NCBI RefSeq assembly: GCF_014204865.1
Contig: NZ_JACHMG010000001.1
Coordinates: 3,064,501 to 3,128,500 of the forward strand
DNA length: 64,000 nucleotides
From: Amycolatopsis jiangsuensis
GTDB lineage: Bacteria; Actinomycetota; Actinomycetes; Mycobacteriales; Pseudonocardiaceae
Reading direction: 5' to 3'
The notes beneath the pieces are model-generated. The model had not been told where the DNA came from, ran no database searches, and saw nothing but the letters and a program-made list of their open reading frames with translations. The position numbers were made by a program, and so were the translations under genes. Below, one piece after another: positions 17,891 through 25,578 of the stretch; positions within the stretch are counted from its first letter, which is position 1, and each line of letters begins with the position of its first letter.

Positions 17891-18823
17891 TCAAGCCGAG
17901 GGCTCGGCGCGGTGCAGATGGTGGTGGTGCCGGTGCTGAAGGGGTGTCGCGCCGAAGGCGCGTTTGAAGGCTGTGATGAAGGCGCTTTCCGAGGTGTAGC
18001 CGACCTGCGCTGACAATTCGCCTACGGTCGCGTCGTGATGGGTGAGTTCGTATGCGGCGATCCGCATGCGCCATTCGGTCAGGTAGGCGAATGGCGGGAC
18101 CCCGGCGATAGCACGGAACCGCGCGGCGAAACCAGTGCGGGACATCGCGGCGAGGCGGGCGAGTTCATCGAGCCGCCACGCATGAGCGGGGTTCTCGTGC
18201 AGGGCTTGTGCGGCCGGTGCCACCCGCACGTCGGCCAGGACGCGTAGCGTGCCTGCGGGCAGGGCGTTCGGCTGAGCCAGGTACGCGCGCAGGACCTGGA
18301 CGAGGAGCAGTTGCGCGAGCTGATCACGGGTGAAGCTGTACCCGGGCCGGTCGCAGCTCATTTCGGTGTCCAGTTCCCGCAGCAGCCAGCCGAGGGCCGA
18401 GGCCTGCGGGTGTGCGGCCGAGATGTGCAGCAGCGGCGGCAAAGCCTGCACCAGCAGTGCCTCGCCGCCCGGTTCGACCGTCACTTCGCCGCCTACGCCG
18501 AAGAATTCGTCCGCCGTGCCGATGCGATGGTCGGGCACGGTCATGGTTTCGGCATCGATCGGCGGCACGTCGGCATGGGTGCGCACGACCAAGGGGCAGT
18601 CCCCGCTCACCGCGATCGCCTCGCCGGAGCGCAGTTCACCTGACTGCCCGCCGGAGGCGAAGGTGCAGCTCCCGCGCCGCACGGCGATGATCTTGAGCCG
18701 CCCGCGGGCGGGGAAGCGCAGCGCCCACTGGCCGCTCGCGGACAGCTTTCCGGTCAGGCGGCAGCGCGCACCGGCGAGGGTGAGCACCTGGGACAGCGGG
18801 TCGGGATGCCGGGCGGCGAGCAT
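17891..18823 (-). CDS. AraC-family regulator with cupin domain
   Basis: A 310-residue regulator divergent from an aldo/keto reductase gene. The N-terminal cupin_6-type domain (about 1-180) begins with DPLSQVLTLAGARC and contains GQWALRFPA and HIGTADEFFG-like segments. The C-terminal AraC domain has DELARLAAMSRTGFAARF and VGELSAQVGYTSESAFITAFK as its two helix-turn-helices, then the FGATPLQHR end, with a His-rich tail (HRHHHHLH). This architecture usually controls an adjacent oxidoreductase, so the divergent reductase is the likely target. The ligand is unknown. Confidence 0.9.
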   Translation of the reverse strand: MLAARHPDPLSQVLTLAGARCRLTGKLSASGQWALRFPARGRLKIIAVRRGSCTFASGGQSGELRSGEAIAVSGDCPLVVRTHADVPPIDAETMTVPDHRIGTADEFFGVGGEVTVEPGGEALLVQALPPLLHISAAHPQASALGWLLRELDTEMSCDRPGYSFTRDQLAQLLLVQVLRAYLAQPNALPAGTLRVLADVRVAPAAQALHENPAHAWRLDELARLAAMSRTGFAARFRAIAGVPPFAYLTEWRMRIAAYELTHHDATVGELSAQVGYTSESAFITAFKRAFGATPLQHRHHHHLHRAEPSA

Positions 18824-18896
18824 GGCTGTACTTTCGCGCTAAAAATCGGGACTCGACAATATTTACCGTACGCTTCTCCGGTTGCACGCTGAAGGC
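18824..18896. promoter_or_regulatory. Divergent promoter region of the AraC/aldo-keto reductase pair
   Basis: The 73-base gap is the AT-richest stretch nearby (CTAAAAATCGG, GACAATATTTACCG). It must hold both promoters and the regulator's binding site. No clear paired -35/-10 could be assigned with confidence on either strand. Confidence 0.4.
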
Positions 18897-19961
18897 ATGA
18901 ACCTCGCTTCGTACCGGACGCTCGGCCGGACCGGCCTGCGGATCAGCCCGCTGGTCCTCGGCACACTGACCTTCGACGAGCCCGAATGGGGCTGCGATCA
19001 GGACACCGCGCTGCGCCTGCTGCAGCACTACGTCGAGGCCGGGGGAAATACGCTCGACACGGCCAACGGCTACGCCGGCGGCCGGGCGGAACAGACCATC
19101 GCGAAGTTCCTCCGGACCACCCCGTCGGTGCGGGACGGGCTGGTGCTCGCCACGAAGTTCGCCGGAAACCTGCACCCCGGCGATCCGAACGGCGGCGGCA
19201 GCGGCCGCAAGGCAATCGTGCGGCAGCTCGACGAGTCGCTCACCCGGCTCGGCACCGATTACGTGGACCTGTACTGGCAGCACTACTTCGACCGGCACAC
19301 TCCGATCGAGGAGACGATCGGCACTCTGCAGGACCTGATCACCGCGGGCAAAATCCGCTACTACGGTCTGTCCGACACCCCCGCGTGGGCAGTCGCCCGC
19401 GCGGCGAGCCTCGCCGAAGCCCACCGCGAGGCCCCGGTCGCGGCGATCCAGGTGGAGTACTCGTTGCTGGAGCGGACCGTCGAAGGCGAGCTGTTCGGCG
19501 CGGCCCGGGCCCTCGGCATCGGTGTGACGCCCTGGGGTCCGCTGGCGGGCGGGGTGCTGTCGGGAAGGTACACCCGGACCGGCGCCGCCGAGTCAGGTCG
19601 CCTGGGCTGGGCGAGTACCCGCGCACGACTGACCGAGAACACTGACGCCCTGCTCGACGCACTGCACGAAATCGCCACCGCACAGCGGGTTCCGGTGTCC
19701 GCCGTGGCGCTCGCCTGGGTCGGTCACCGCCCCGAAGTGACCGCGACGATCATCGGCTGCCGCACGCTCGAGCAGTTGGAGAGCAACCTGGCGTCTCTCG
19801 CCGTGACACTTTCCGCCGACCAACTCGCCACGCTCGACAGCTTGACTGCCCCCGCTTTGCCGTTCCCCTTCGCCTTCCTCGACCACACTGGGGCCGACCT
19901 CGCCCAGGGCGGCACGACAATCAACGGGATCCCATCCCGAAACTGGCACCCGTCCCACTGA
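18897..19961 (+). CDS. Aldo/keto reductase
   Basis: A 354-residue NADPH-dependent oxidoreductase with a TIM barrel. The catalytic tetrad is recognisable: Asp in NTLDTANGY, Tyr in the same motif (GYAGG), Lys in LATKFAG and His in LYWQHYFDRHTP. The C-terminal cofactor region has VTPWGPLAGGVLSG and IIGCRTLEQLESNL. The sequence is of the AKR class related to YghZ/YdhF-type reductases. The substrate is unknown. The start is ATG 18897; a TTG at 18882 is a less likely alternative. It is divergent from the cupin-AraC regulator, which probably controls it. Confidence 0.92.
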   Translation: MNLASYRTLGRTGLRISPLVLGTLTFDEPEWGCDQDTALRLLQHYVEAGGNTLDTANGYAGGRAEQTIAKFLRTTPSVRDGLVLATKFAGNLHPGDPNGGGSGRKAIVRQLDESLTRLGTDYVDLYWQHYFDRHTPIEETIGTLQDLITAGKIRYYGLSDTPAWAVARAASLAEAHREAPVAAIQVEYSLLERTVEGELFGAARALGIGVTPWGPLAGGVLSGRYTRTGAAESGRLGWASTRARLTENTDALLDALHEIATAQRVPVSAVALAWVGHRPEVTATIIGCRTLEQLESNLASLAVTLSADQLATLDSLTAPALPFPFAFLDHTGADLAQGGTTINGIPSRNWHPSH

Positions 19962-19974
19962 CCGGCGAAGATCG

Positions 19975-21750
19975 TTACCGCTCGCTCCGCGGGGCGACCA
20001 GCTCGCTCGGTCCGCCACCCGATTCGCCGGCCACCGCGGCCAGTTCCTCGCCCACCGACTCCGGATCGGCGGGCTTCTTCTTCGGATCGGTCGTGAGCAG
20101 CGACGCGATCGCGCCGATCAGGCAGACCACGATGGCGAAGCCGAAGGCGACCGCGAGACCGTCCTGGAACGGACCGGAGATCAGGTTCGGGAAGAAGCTG
20201 CGCCCGGTCAGGAACGAGGCCTGGTCCGGCGGCAGGCTGCTCAGCTGGCCGCCGAGCAGCTGCTGGATCGGGTTGTAGCCGAGGAACGCCGCGAACAGCA
20301 CCGCGACCGCGGGCAGGTGCGCGACCTGGTCGGCCGAGGCGGCCGACACCCCGTGCGAGGTGAGGCCCTGCGCCATCGCCGAGGGCAGGCTGCTCGACAG
20401 GCCGGCGATGATCAGGCTGAAGAAGAAGCCGATCGACAGCACCATGGCCGCGTTCTGGAACGTGGTCATCATGCCCGCGCCGGAACCGCGTGAGTCGGCG
20501 GGCAGGCTGTTCATCACCTCGGCCCGGTTCGGCGAGGAGAACATTCCCATGCCGATGCCGTTGACCAGCAGGATCGCCGCGAACGCCCAGTAGTTGAAGT
20601 TCACCGGCAGCAGGATCAGCAGCAGGAAGGTCGCCGCGGTGATCACCAGGCCGCCGGAGGCCAGCGCGCGGCTGCCGATCCGGTCGGACAGGATGCCGGA
20701 GGTCGGCGCGGACGCGAGGAAGCCGATCGTCATGGGCAGCATGTAGATCCCGGCCCACAGCGGCGTCTGCTCGAAGGTGTAGCCGTGCTGTGGGAGCCAG
20801 ATGCCCTGCAACCAGATGATCAGGATGAACTGCAGGCCACCGCGGCCGAGCGAAGCGGTGAGGTTGGCCAGGTTGCCCCAGCTGAACGAGCGGATGCGGA
20901 ACAGCGACAGCCGGAACAGCGGGTTGTCGACCTTCGTCTCGATCACCACGAAGGCGACCAGCACCGCGAGGCCGCCGATCAGGCAGGACAGCACCATCGG
21001 GCTGCCCCAGCCGGTGGCCGAGGTGCCGTAGGGCTGAATGCCGTAGGTGATGCCCACCAGCACCGCGATCAGGCCGACGGCGAAGGTGATGTTGCCCCAC
21101 CAGTCCATCCTGGCGTGCTTGCGCACCCCGGTGTCGTGCAGTTTGAGGTAGGCCCAGACCGTGCCGATCACGCCGATCGGCACCGAGACGAGGAAGACGA
21201 GGTTCCAGTTGATCGGGGCCAGCACCCCGCCGATCACCAGGCCGAGGAACGAACCGGCGATGGCCGCCACCCCGTTCATCCCGAGGGCGAGACCACGCTG
21301 GTTGGGCGGGAAGGCGTCGGTGAGGATGGCCGACGAGTTGGCCATCAGGAAGGCGCCGCCGACCCCCTGCACGATCCGCCAGCCGATCAGCCACAGCGCG
21401 GCGGCGCTGCCGTCGAACCAGGTGACCGCCAGCATGATCGAGGACACCGTGAACACGGCGAAGCCCAGGTTGTACATCCGGGCCCGGCCGTACATGTCGC
21501 CCAGCCTGCCGAACGCCACCACCAGCACCGCGGTGACCACGAGGAAGCCCATGATCATCCACAGCAGGTAGCTGGTGTTCGACGGTTCCAGCGGGTTGAT
21601 CCCGATGCCCTTGAAGATGTCGGGCAGCGCGATCAGCACGATCGACGAGTTGATCGTCGCGATCAGCATGCCCAGCGTCGTGTTGGACAGCGCGATCCAC
21701 TTGTATCGCGGCCCCAGCTCCGCGATCGAATACGTCCTGCGCTCCGCCAC
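19975..21750 (-). CDS. MFS drug transporter, DHA2 (EmrB/QacA) family
   Basis: A 591-residue proton-driven exporter with about 14 membrane segments. Characteristic motifs are present: NTTLGMLIATINSSIVLIALP in helix 1 (motif D1 region), GRLGDMYGRARMY (motif A), and WRIVQGVGGAFLMANSSAIL (motifs B and C region). The long insert and cytoplasmic C-terminus are usual for DHA2. Substrates are probably amphiphilic drugs or a secondary metabolite. The start is GTG 21750, eight bases after GAGAGGT; the frame is open to 21813. A palindromic operator at 21797-21817 lies just upstream, so it is likely inducible, but no adjacent regulator gene is present. Confidence 0.92.
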   Translation of the reverse strand: MAERRTYSIAELGPRYKWIALSNTTLGMLIATINSSIVLIALPDIFKGIGINPLEPSNTSYLLWMIMGFLVVTAVLVVAFGRLGDMYGRARMYNLGFAVFTVSSIMLAVTWFDGSAAALWLIGWRIVQGVGGAFLMANSSAILTDAFPPNQRGLALGMNGVAAIAGSFLGLVIGGVLAPINWNLVFLVSVPIGVIGTVWAYLKLHDTGVRKHARMDWWGNITFAVGLIAVLVGITYGIQPYGTSATGWGSPMVLSCLIGGLAVLVAFVVIETKVDNPLFRLSLFRIRSFSWGNLANLTASLGRGGLQFILIIWLQGIWLPQHGYTFEQTPLWAGIYMLPMTIGFLASAPTSGILSDRIGSRALASGGLVITAATFLLLILLPVNFNYWAFAAILLVNGIGMGMFSSPNRAEVMNSLPADSRGSGAGMMTTFQNAAMVLSIGFFFSLIIAGLSSSLPSAMAQGLTSHGVSAASADQVAHLPAVAVLFAAFLGYNPIQQLLGGQLSSLPPDQASFLTGRSFFPNLISGPFQDGLAVAFGFAIVVCLIGAIASLLTTDPKKKPADPESVGEELAAVAGESGGGPSELVAPRSER

Positions 21751-21796
21751 AGTCGAAGACCTCTCTCCCAACGTTCCCTTAGCTAGGCTAAGCAAC

Positions 21797-21817
21797 TTGC
21801 TTGCGTTAAACAAGCAA
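21797..21817. promoter_or_regulatory. Putative repressor operator of the DHA2 transporter
   Basis: TTGCTTG-CGTTAAA-CAAGCAA is a perfect 7-base inverted repeat with a 7-base AT-rich spacer, 47 bases upstream of GTG 21750. The geometry fits a TetR- or MarR-type operator. The cognate regulator is not next door. Confidence 0.6.
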
Positions 21818-21857
21818 CGTTCCGAAACGGTTGCGAGACACGGGTCACAATCGATTG

Positions 21858-21876
21858 ACAGTCCTTTGAGGACTGT
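21858..21876. repeat. Perfect inverted repeat ACAGTCCT-TTG-AGGACTGT
   Basis: Arms of eight bases flank TTG in the gap between the oxidase stop and the transporter start. TTGACA lies immediately at its left edge (21855-21860) on the plus strand. It could be a second operator or the oxidase terminator hairpin. Confidence 0.5.
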
Positions 21877-21882
21877 TTACCT

Positions 21883-21898
21883 TCACTCGCCCGAGTGA
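21883..21898 (-). terminator. Short hairpin at the end of the FAD-oxidase gene
   Basis: TCACTCG-CC-CGAGTGA is a perfect 7-base inverted repeat ending one base before the stop codon at 21899-21901. Together with the repeat at 21858-21876 it may end the oxidase transcript. There is no T-run. Confidence 0.35.
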
Positions 21899-23278
21899 CT
21901 ACTCGACGGGCTCCTGGACGACCTTCCCCGGGTTGAGGATCCCGTGCGGGTCGAGCGCGTTCTTCACCGCGTGGTGCATCGCGAGCACGGCCGGCCCCAG
22001 CTCCCGGACCAGGCCCGGCTGCTTCAGCAGCCCGACGCCGTGCTCGCCGGTGACGGTGCCGCCGAGGGCGAGCGCGTCGGCGACGATGTCGTCGAACGCG
22101 GCCTGCGCACGGCGCCGGGCGGGCTCGTCGCCGACCGGGGTGATCAGCAGCGGGTGCAGGTTTCCGTCGCCGATGTGCGCGATGTTCGCGATCTGCGTGT
22201 CGTGCCGCTTCGCGGCGAGGTCGATCCGGGCGAGCATCTCGGGGACCAGGTGAGTGGGCACGCAGACGTCCTCGGTGAGCACCGGCCCGAGCCGCTCCAG
22301 CGCCGGATAGGCCAGCCGGCGAGCGGCGAACAGCGCGTCGGCCTCGGTCTGGTCCGAGGACTGCGCGGCCCAGCTCGCGCCGGCCTGTTCGAAGCACTCC
22401 AGCATCGCCGCGGCCTCGTGCTCCCCCGCCGCGCCGGGCGCGTCGCTGCGGCCGAGCAGCACCACGTCGGCGTCGGAGGACAGACCCATGTTCTTCCACG
22501 CGTCGACCGCGGCGAGGCAGTGCCGGTCGACCAGTTCGAGCGCGGACGGCACGATCCCGGCCGCCCTGATCGCGGCAGCGGCCTCGCCGGCGGCGACGGT
22601 CGAGTCGAAGTACCCGGCCACCGTCGACTCCGGCGCCCGCTGCGCGCGCAGCCGCACGGTGATTTCGGTGATCACGCCGAGCGTTCCCTCCGAGCCGACC
22701 ATCAGCCCGGCGAGGTCGTATCCGGCCACTCCCTTCGCGGTGCGCCGGCCGAGCCGGACGAGCTCGCCGGTGCCCGTGACCACCTGCAGGCCGAGGACGT
22801 AGTCGCGGGTCACGCCGTATTTCACGCAGCAGACCCCGCCGGCGTTGGTGGCCACGTTGCCGCCGATCGTCGACCACGGCGAGCTGGCCGGATCGGGCGG
22901 ATACCACAGGCCCTGCTCCGCGCAGGCCGCACGCAGATCGTCGTTGACCACACCGGGTTCCACGACGGCCAGGCGTTCCACCGGGTTGATTTCCCTGACC
23001 GCGGTCATCCGGTCGGTGACCAGCACCACACATCCGGCCACCGCGTTCGCCCCGCCGGAAAGCCCGGTTCCGGCACCCCGCGGAACCAGCGGAACCCGGT
23101 GCTTCACGCACTCGCGCACGACCGCCTGCACGTCCTGCGCCGTCCGCGGTCGCACGACCACCGCGGGTTCGCCGTGCGGGGCCCATTCCGCCTCGTCGTG
23201 CGCGTAGCCGGTCAGCACGTCCGGATCCAGGACGATCCGGTCTTCCGGCAGGACTGCCCGCAGGTCGTCGATCAGCAT
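21899..23278 (-). CDS. FAD-binding oxidase/dehydrogenase, GlcD/D-lactate dehydrogenase type
   Basis: A 459-residue flavoprotein of the vanillyl-alcohol-oxidase (PCMH) family that oxidises 2-hydroxy acids such as glycolate or D-lactate. The FAD-binding domain contains VPLVPRGAGTGLSGGANAV and the GGNVATNAGGVCCVKYG pyrophosphate loop, then MVGSEGTLGVITEITVRL. The C-terminal FAD-oxidase domain has HIGDGNLHPLL and ends with the family element GTVTGEHGVGLLKQ and NPGKV. The start is taken as ATG 23278; in-frame codons to 23314 are glycine-rich and unlike the family. It is single, with no Fe-S partner subunit visible. Exact substrate unknown. Confidence 0.88.
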   Translation of the reverse strand: MLIDDLRAVLPEDRIVLDPDVLTGYAHDEAEWAPHGEPAVVVRPRTAQDVQAVVRECVKHRVPLVPRGAGTGLSGGANAVAGCVVLVTDRMTAVREINPVERLAVVEPGVVNDDLRAACAEQGLWYPPDPASSPWSTIGGNVATNAGGVCCVKYGVTRDYVLGLQVVTGTGELVRLGRRTAKGVAGYDLAGLMVGSEGTLGVITEITVRLRAQRAPESTVAGYFDSTVAAGEAAAAIRAAGIVPSALELVDRHCLAAVDAWKNMGLSSDADVVLLGRSDAPGAAGEHEAAAMLECFEQAGASWAAQSSDQTEADALFAARRLAYPALERLGPVLTEDVCVPTHLVPEMLARIDLAAKRHDTQIANIAHIGDGNLHPLLITPVGDEPARRRAQAAFDDIVADALALGGTVTGEHGVGLLKQPGLVRELGPAVLAMHHAVKNALDPHGILNPGKVVQEPVE

Positions 23279-23341
23279 GAGCGCTCCGTTCCCGATTCCG
23301 CCACCCCCGGCCACCCCGCCAGACTAGGCGGAACGACAGCA

Positions 23342-23381
23342 GGGCCCCGTCCTCCCGCCCGAGCGCGGGAGGACGGGGCCC
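23342..23381 (-). terminator. Strong GC hairpin after the sortase gene
   Basis: A 17-base arm (23342-23358, GGGCCCCGTCCTCCCGC) pairs perfectly with 23365-23381 across a 6-base loop, 17 bases downstream of the sortase stop. It separates the sortase operon from the FAD-oxidase gene on the same strand. Confidence 0.8.
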
Positions 23382-23398
23382 CGGTTCCGGGGTACGGC

Positions 23399-24019
23399 TC
23401 AGGTGTCGAGCGTGCCGTACACGATGATGTTGTCCAGGTAGCTGTGTGCCTCCCGGTCGAACGCACCACCACAGGTGATCAGCCGGATCTGCGCATCAGT
23501 GGTGTCGCCGTACACCGCTTCGGTCGGGAAGGTCTTCTTCGCGATCTGGTCCACCCGGGTCACCGTGAACGTGGCCTTCGACCCGTCCTTGCGCCCGACC
23601 ACGACCTCGTCGCCCTTCTTGACCTCGTGCAGCCGCCAGAAGATGCCCTTCTGGTGGTTGCCGTCGATGTGGCCGAGCACGACCGCGGGGCCGACCTCGC
23701 CCGGCATCGGGCCGTAGCGGTACCAGCCTGCCTGCAGGGGCTGGTCGACCGGCGGCACCTGCACCGTCTTGTCCGCGTTGAGACCGAGCGGTACCAGGGA
23801 CGAATGCGCGTCGATGCTGGGCACGTCGACCGAGACCGGCTCCGACTTCGCGAGTGCTGCCGCGGCCGGAGACGACGACGCGGGTGCAGCCGCGGGCGCC
23901 GGCGCGGACGAGCCGCAGCCGAGCAGCGCGAAGTTGGCGACGAGCGCCAGCAGCAGGGCGAAGAACCCGAGCCGGGACCGCCGCACCGGGCGGCCCGCGG
24001 CCGGCACGGGCTGCGTCAC
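23399..24019 (-). CDS. Class F sortase
   Basis: A 206-residue cell-surface transpeptidase. An N-terminal hydrophobic segment (about 18-35, FFALLLALVANFALLGC) anchors it; the LLGC end also fits a lipobox at Cys35. A Pro/Ala/Ser linker leads to the sortase beta-barrel, with the catalytic His117 in VVLGHIDG and Cys183 in RLITCGGAFD. The class F sortases of actinobacteria join surface proteins to the cell wall or release them. It overlaps the upstream secreted-protein gene by four bases (ATGA), so the upstream product is the probable substrate. Confidence 0.9.
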   Translation of the reverse strand: MTQPVPAAGRPVRRSRLGFFALLLALVANFALLGCGSSAPAPAAAPASSSPAAAALAKSEPVSVDVPSIDAHSSLVPLGLNADKTVQVPPVDQPLQAGWYRYGPMPGEVGPAVVLGHIDGNHQKGIFWRLHEVKKGDEVVVGRKDGSKATFTVTRVDQIAKKTFPTEAVYGDTTDAQIRLITCGGAFDREAHSYLDNIIVYGTLDT

Positions 24020-24834
24020 CGGGCGATCCGCGCGGCCAGCGAACCGTCACCGGTCTCCGGCGCACCCGCGGGCACGACGGTCACCTGGCCGGGCCCCTCC
24101 GCGGGCGGCTGGGCGGGCTCGCTGGGCTCGGTGGTTTCGGTCGGCGGCGTGGTGGTCGTGCCCGCGACCTTGGCGCAGGTGGACGAGGCGAGCACGATGT
24201 CGCCGCTGCCGAGCGCGCCGGTGGCCTTGCCGCCCAGCAGCTTCACGTGCAGCGCGTTGACGGTGAGGCTGCCGTCGGAGTGCTTGACCTGCTCGTTCAC
24301 GATCACCTGCAGGACACCGGGCACGCCGATCTTCTGGTTCGGCGCCGTGCCGACCGGCAGCTCGCCGATCTTGCCCAGGTCCAGCCCGACGAGCTTGGAC
24401 GAGGCGGTGATGCCGTCCGCGGTGGACTCGCACTCGGAGCTGATCACACTGGCCTTCGGCGTGCTGCCGGCGAGCGGCGCGAGCACCGGGAGGGCGGCGT
24501 CGACGATCGCGGCCTTCGAGGTGACCGGCCCGGACGAGCCGTCCTGCTTGGCCGAGCTGCTGATCGCCTTGGCCCTGATCAGGCCCTTCAGCGGCACGTC
24601 GACCACCTGCGCGGACTCCTTGCCCGAGGTGGACGACGGGGCCAGCTTGCCGGTCTCCACGGAGATTCCCTTGTCCCCCAGCACACCCGGGAGCAACGAG
24701 ACCGACGCCGAGGCACCGTAGGCCGATCCGGCGGGCGTCTCGTCGGCGACCGCCGAGGGGGCGGCGGTGGCGAGCAGGGCCAGCGCGGGGACGGCGACCG
24801 CGACGGTCCGTCCGCGCAGCAGGGCAGAACGCAT
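24016..24834 (-). CDS. Secreted choice-of-anchor P-like protein, probable sortase substrate
   Basis: A 272-residue exported protein: signal peptide 1-31 ending ATAAPSAVA, then an Ala/Ser/Gly/Lys-rich beta-domain with two Cys (SSECEST, SSTCAKV), a Thr/Pro/Glu linker (TTTTPPTETTEPSEP), and a C-terminus containing the sorting-motif-like APETG at 258-262. Unlike classic LPXTG proteins only ten residues follow, with no hydrophobic anchor helix. The similarity to choice-of-anchor P family proteins, and coupling to a class F sortase, suggest processing by that enzyme. Biological role unknown. The start ATG 24834 has a weak purine stretch upstream. Confidence 0.8.
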   Translation of the reverse strand: MRSALLRGRTVAVAVPALALLATAAPSAVADETPAGSAYGASASVSLLPGVLGDKGISVETGKLAPSSTSGKESAQVVDVPLKGLIRAKAISSSAKQDGSSGPVTSKAAIVDAALPVLAPLAGSTPKASVISSECESTADGITASSKLVGLDLGKIGELPVGTAPNQKIGVPGVLQVIVNEQVKHSDGSLTVNALHVKLLGGKATGALGSGDIVLASSTCAKVAGTTTTPPTETTEPSEPAQPPAEGPGQVTVVPAGAPETGDGSLAARIAR

Positions 24835-25288
24835 GAATTGTCCTTTCGAACACGCGAGAATGGGTCCGCCCGCGGATCCCCGAATCCACGCGTGATCGAC
24901 CGCATCTGGTCGACCACCGGCGAGAACGCGACATTATCAAGGGGTCTCGGGAACGCAAAGCAAGATCACCCGGGACCGTCCGTGGAACGACCGCGGCAGT
25001 AACGACAATTCTGCAATTTCACCACTAAAGAGTGATGTAACGCGAGGCGCTCGGCGGCAAAATCTCACGTAACGCGACCGATACGCCGGGCGGTTGAGCG
25101 AAAACTTGGCCATCCCACTCGTCGGAGTGATCCTGCCACGGGTGTGCTCCGGATACCCACCGTGAGATGCCTGTCACGGTCGTAATCCGTCTCCGGAAAA
25201 TGCCTCCGCCCACGCCCGGGAACCTGACAACAATTGTCCACAGTGGAACGCGCAGTGTCGCCGGTTGACAGTTCCACGGCGAGGAACG
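24835..25288. other. Intergenic region upstream of the sortase operon
   Basis: No gene is seen in this 454-base stretch. It has unusual AT-rich patches (CAATTCTGCAATTTCACC and others). A possible minus-strand promoter for the sortase operon has GATAAT at 24938-24933 and TTGCTT at 24963-24958, although the 19-base spacing is long. The motif GTAACGCGA occurs twice (about 25037 and 25070), and a perfect DnaA-box sequence TTGTCCACA lies near 25234. The other half may be the promoter region of unidentified signals. Confidence 0.4.
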
Positions 25289-25519
25289 TCAGTCGGAGGG
25301 GCCGCGCAGGGTGAGGACCACGCGCAGGACGTGCTCGACCGCCGCTTCGAACATCGCGCCGCGCAACTCCCCGCGGGTGGCGAGAGTGCGCGCGGCGAAG
25401 TCCAGCATGTGCTCCGGCCCGACCCGGCGAACCACGAGCGCGGCGATCTCCTCCAGCTCGAGGCCGGGGTTGTCCATCCGCGTGAACGCGAACTCGATGA
25501 CGAGCTCTTCGTCGGTCAT
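25289..25519 (-). CDS. Small hypothetical acidic protein
   Basis: A 76-residue helical protein beginning MTDEELVIEFAFTRMDNPG. It continues LELEEIAALVVRRVGPEHM and then a long amphipathic helix. No Cys, no signal, no membrane segment. I recognise no family; the acidic N-terminus and two-helix pattern suggest a small soluble helical protein. The start is ATG 25519; a GTG at 25537 is in frame but weaker. It is encoded downstream of the frameshifted serine hydrolase, with a 59-base gap. Confidence 0.6.
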   Translation of the reverse strand: MTDEELVIEFAFTRMDNPGLELEEIAALVVRRVGPEHMLDFAARTLATRGELRGAMFEAAVEHVLRVVLTLRGPSD

Positions 25520-25578
25520 ACCGCGTCCGGGAACCACGCCTTCCAGCGTAGTTCAGCTTCCGACCACCCGGCAGCGAC

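Noticed and set aside
21944..24721. Plus-strand open frame of 925 codons opposite the FAD oxidase and sortase genes
   Set aside because: Low-complexity Arg/Gly/His composition; the opposite strand carries clear family motifs throughout.
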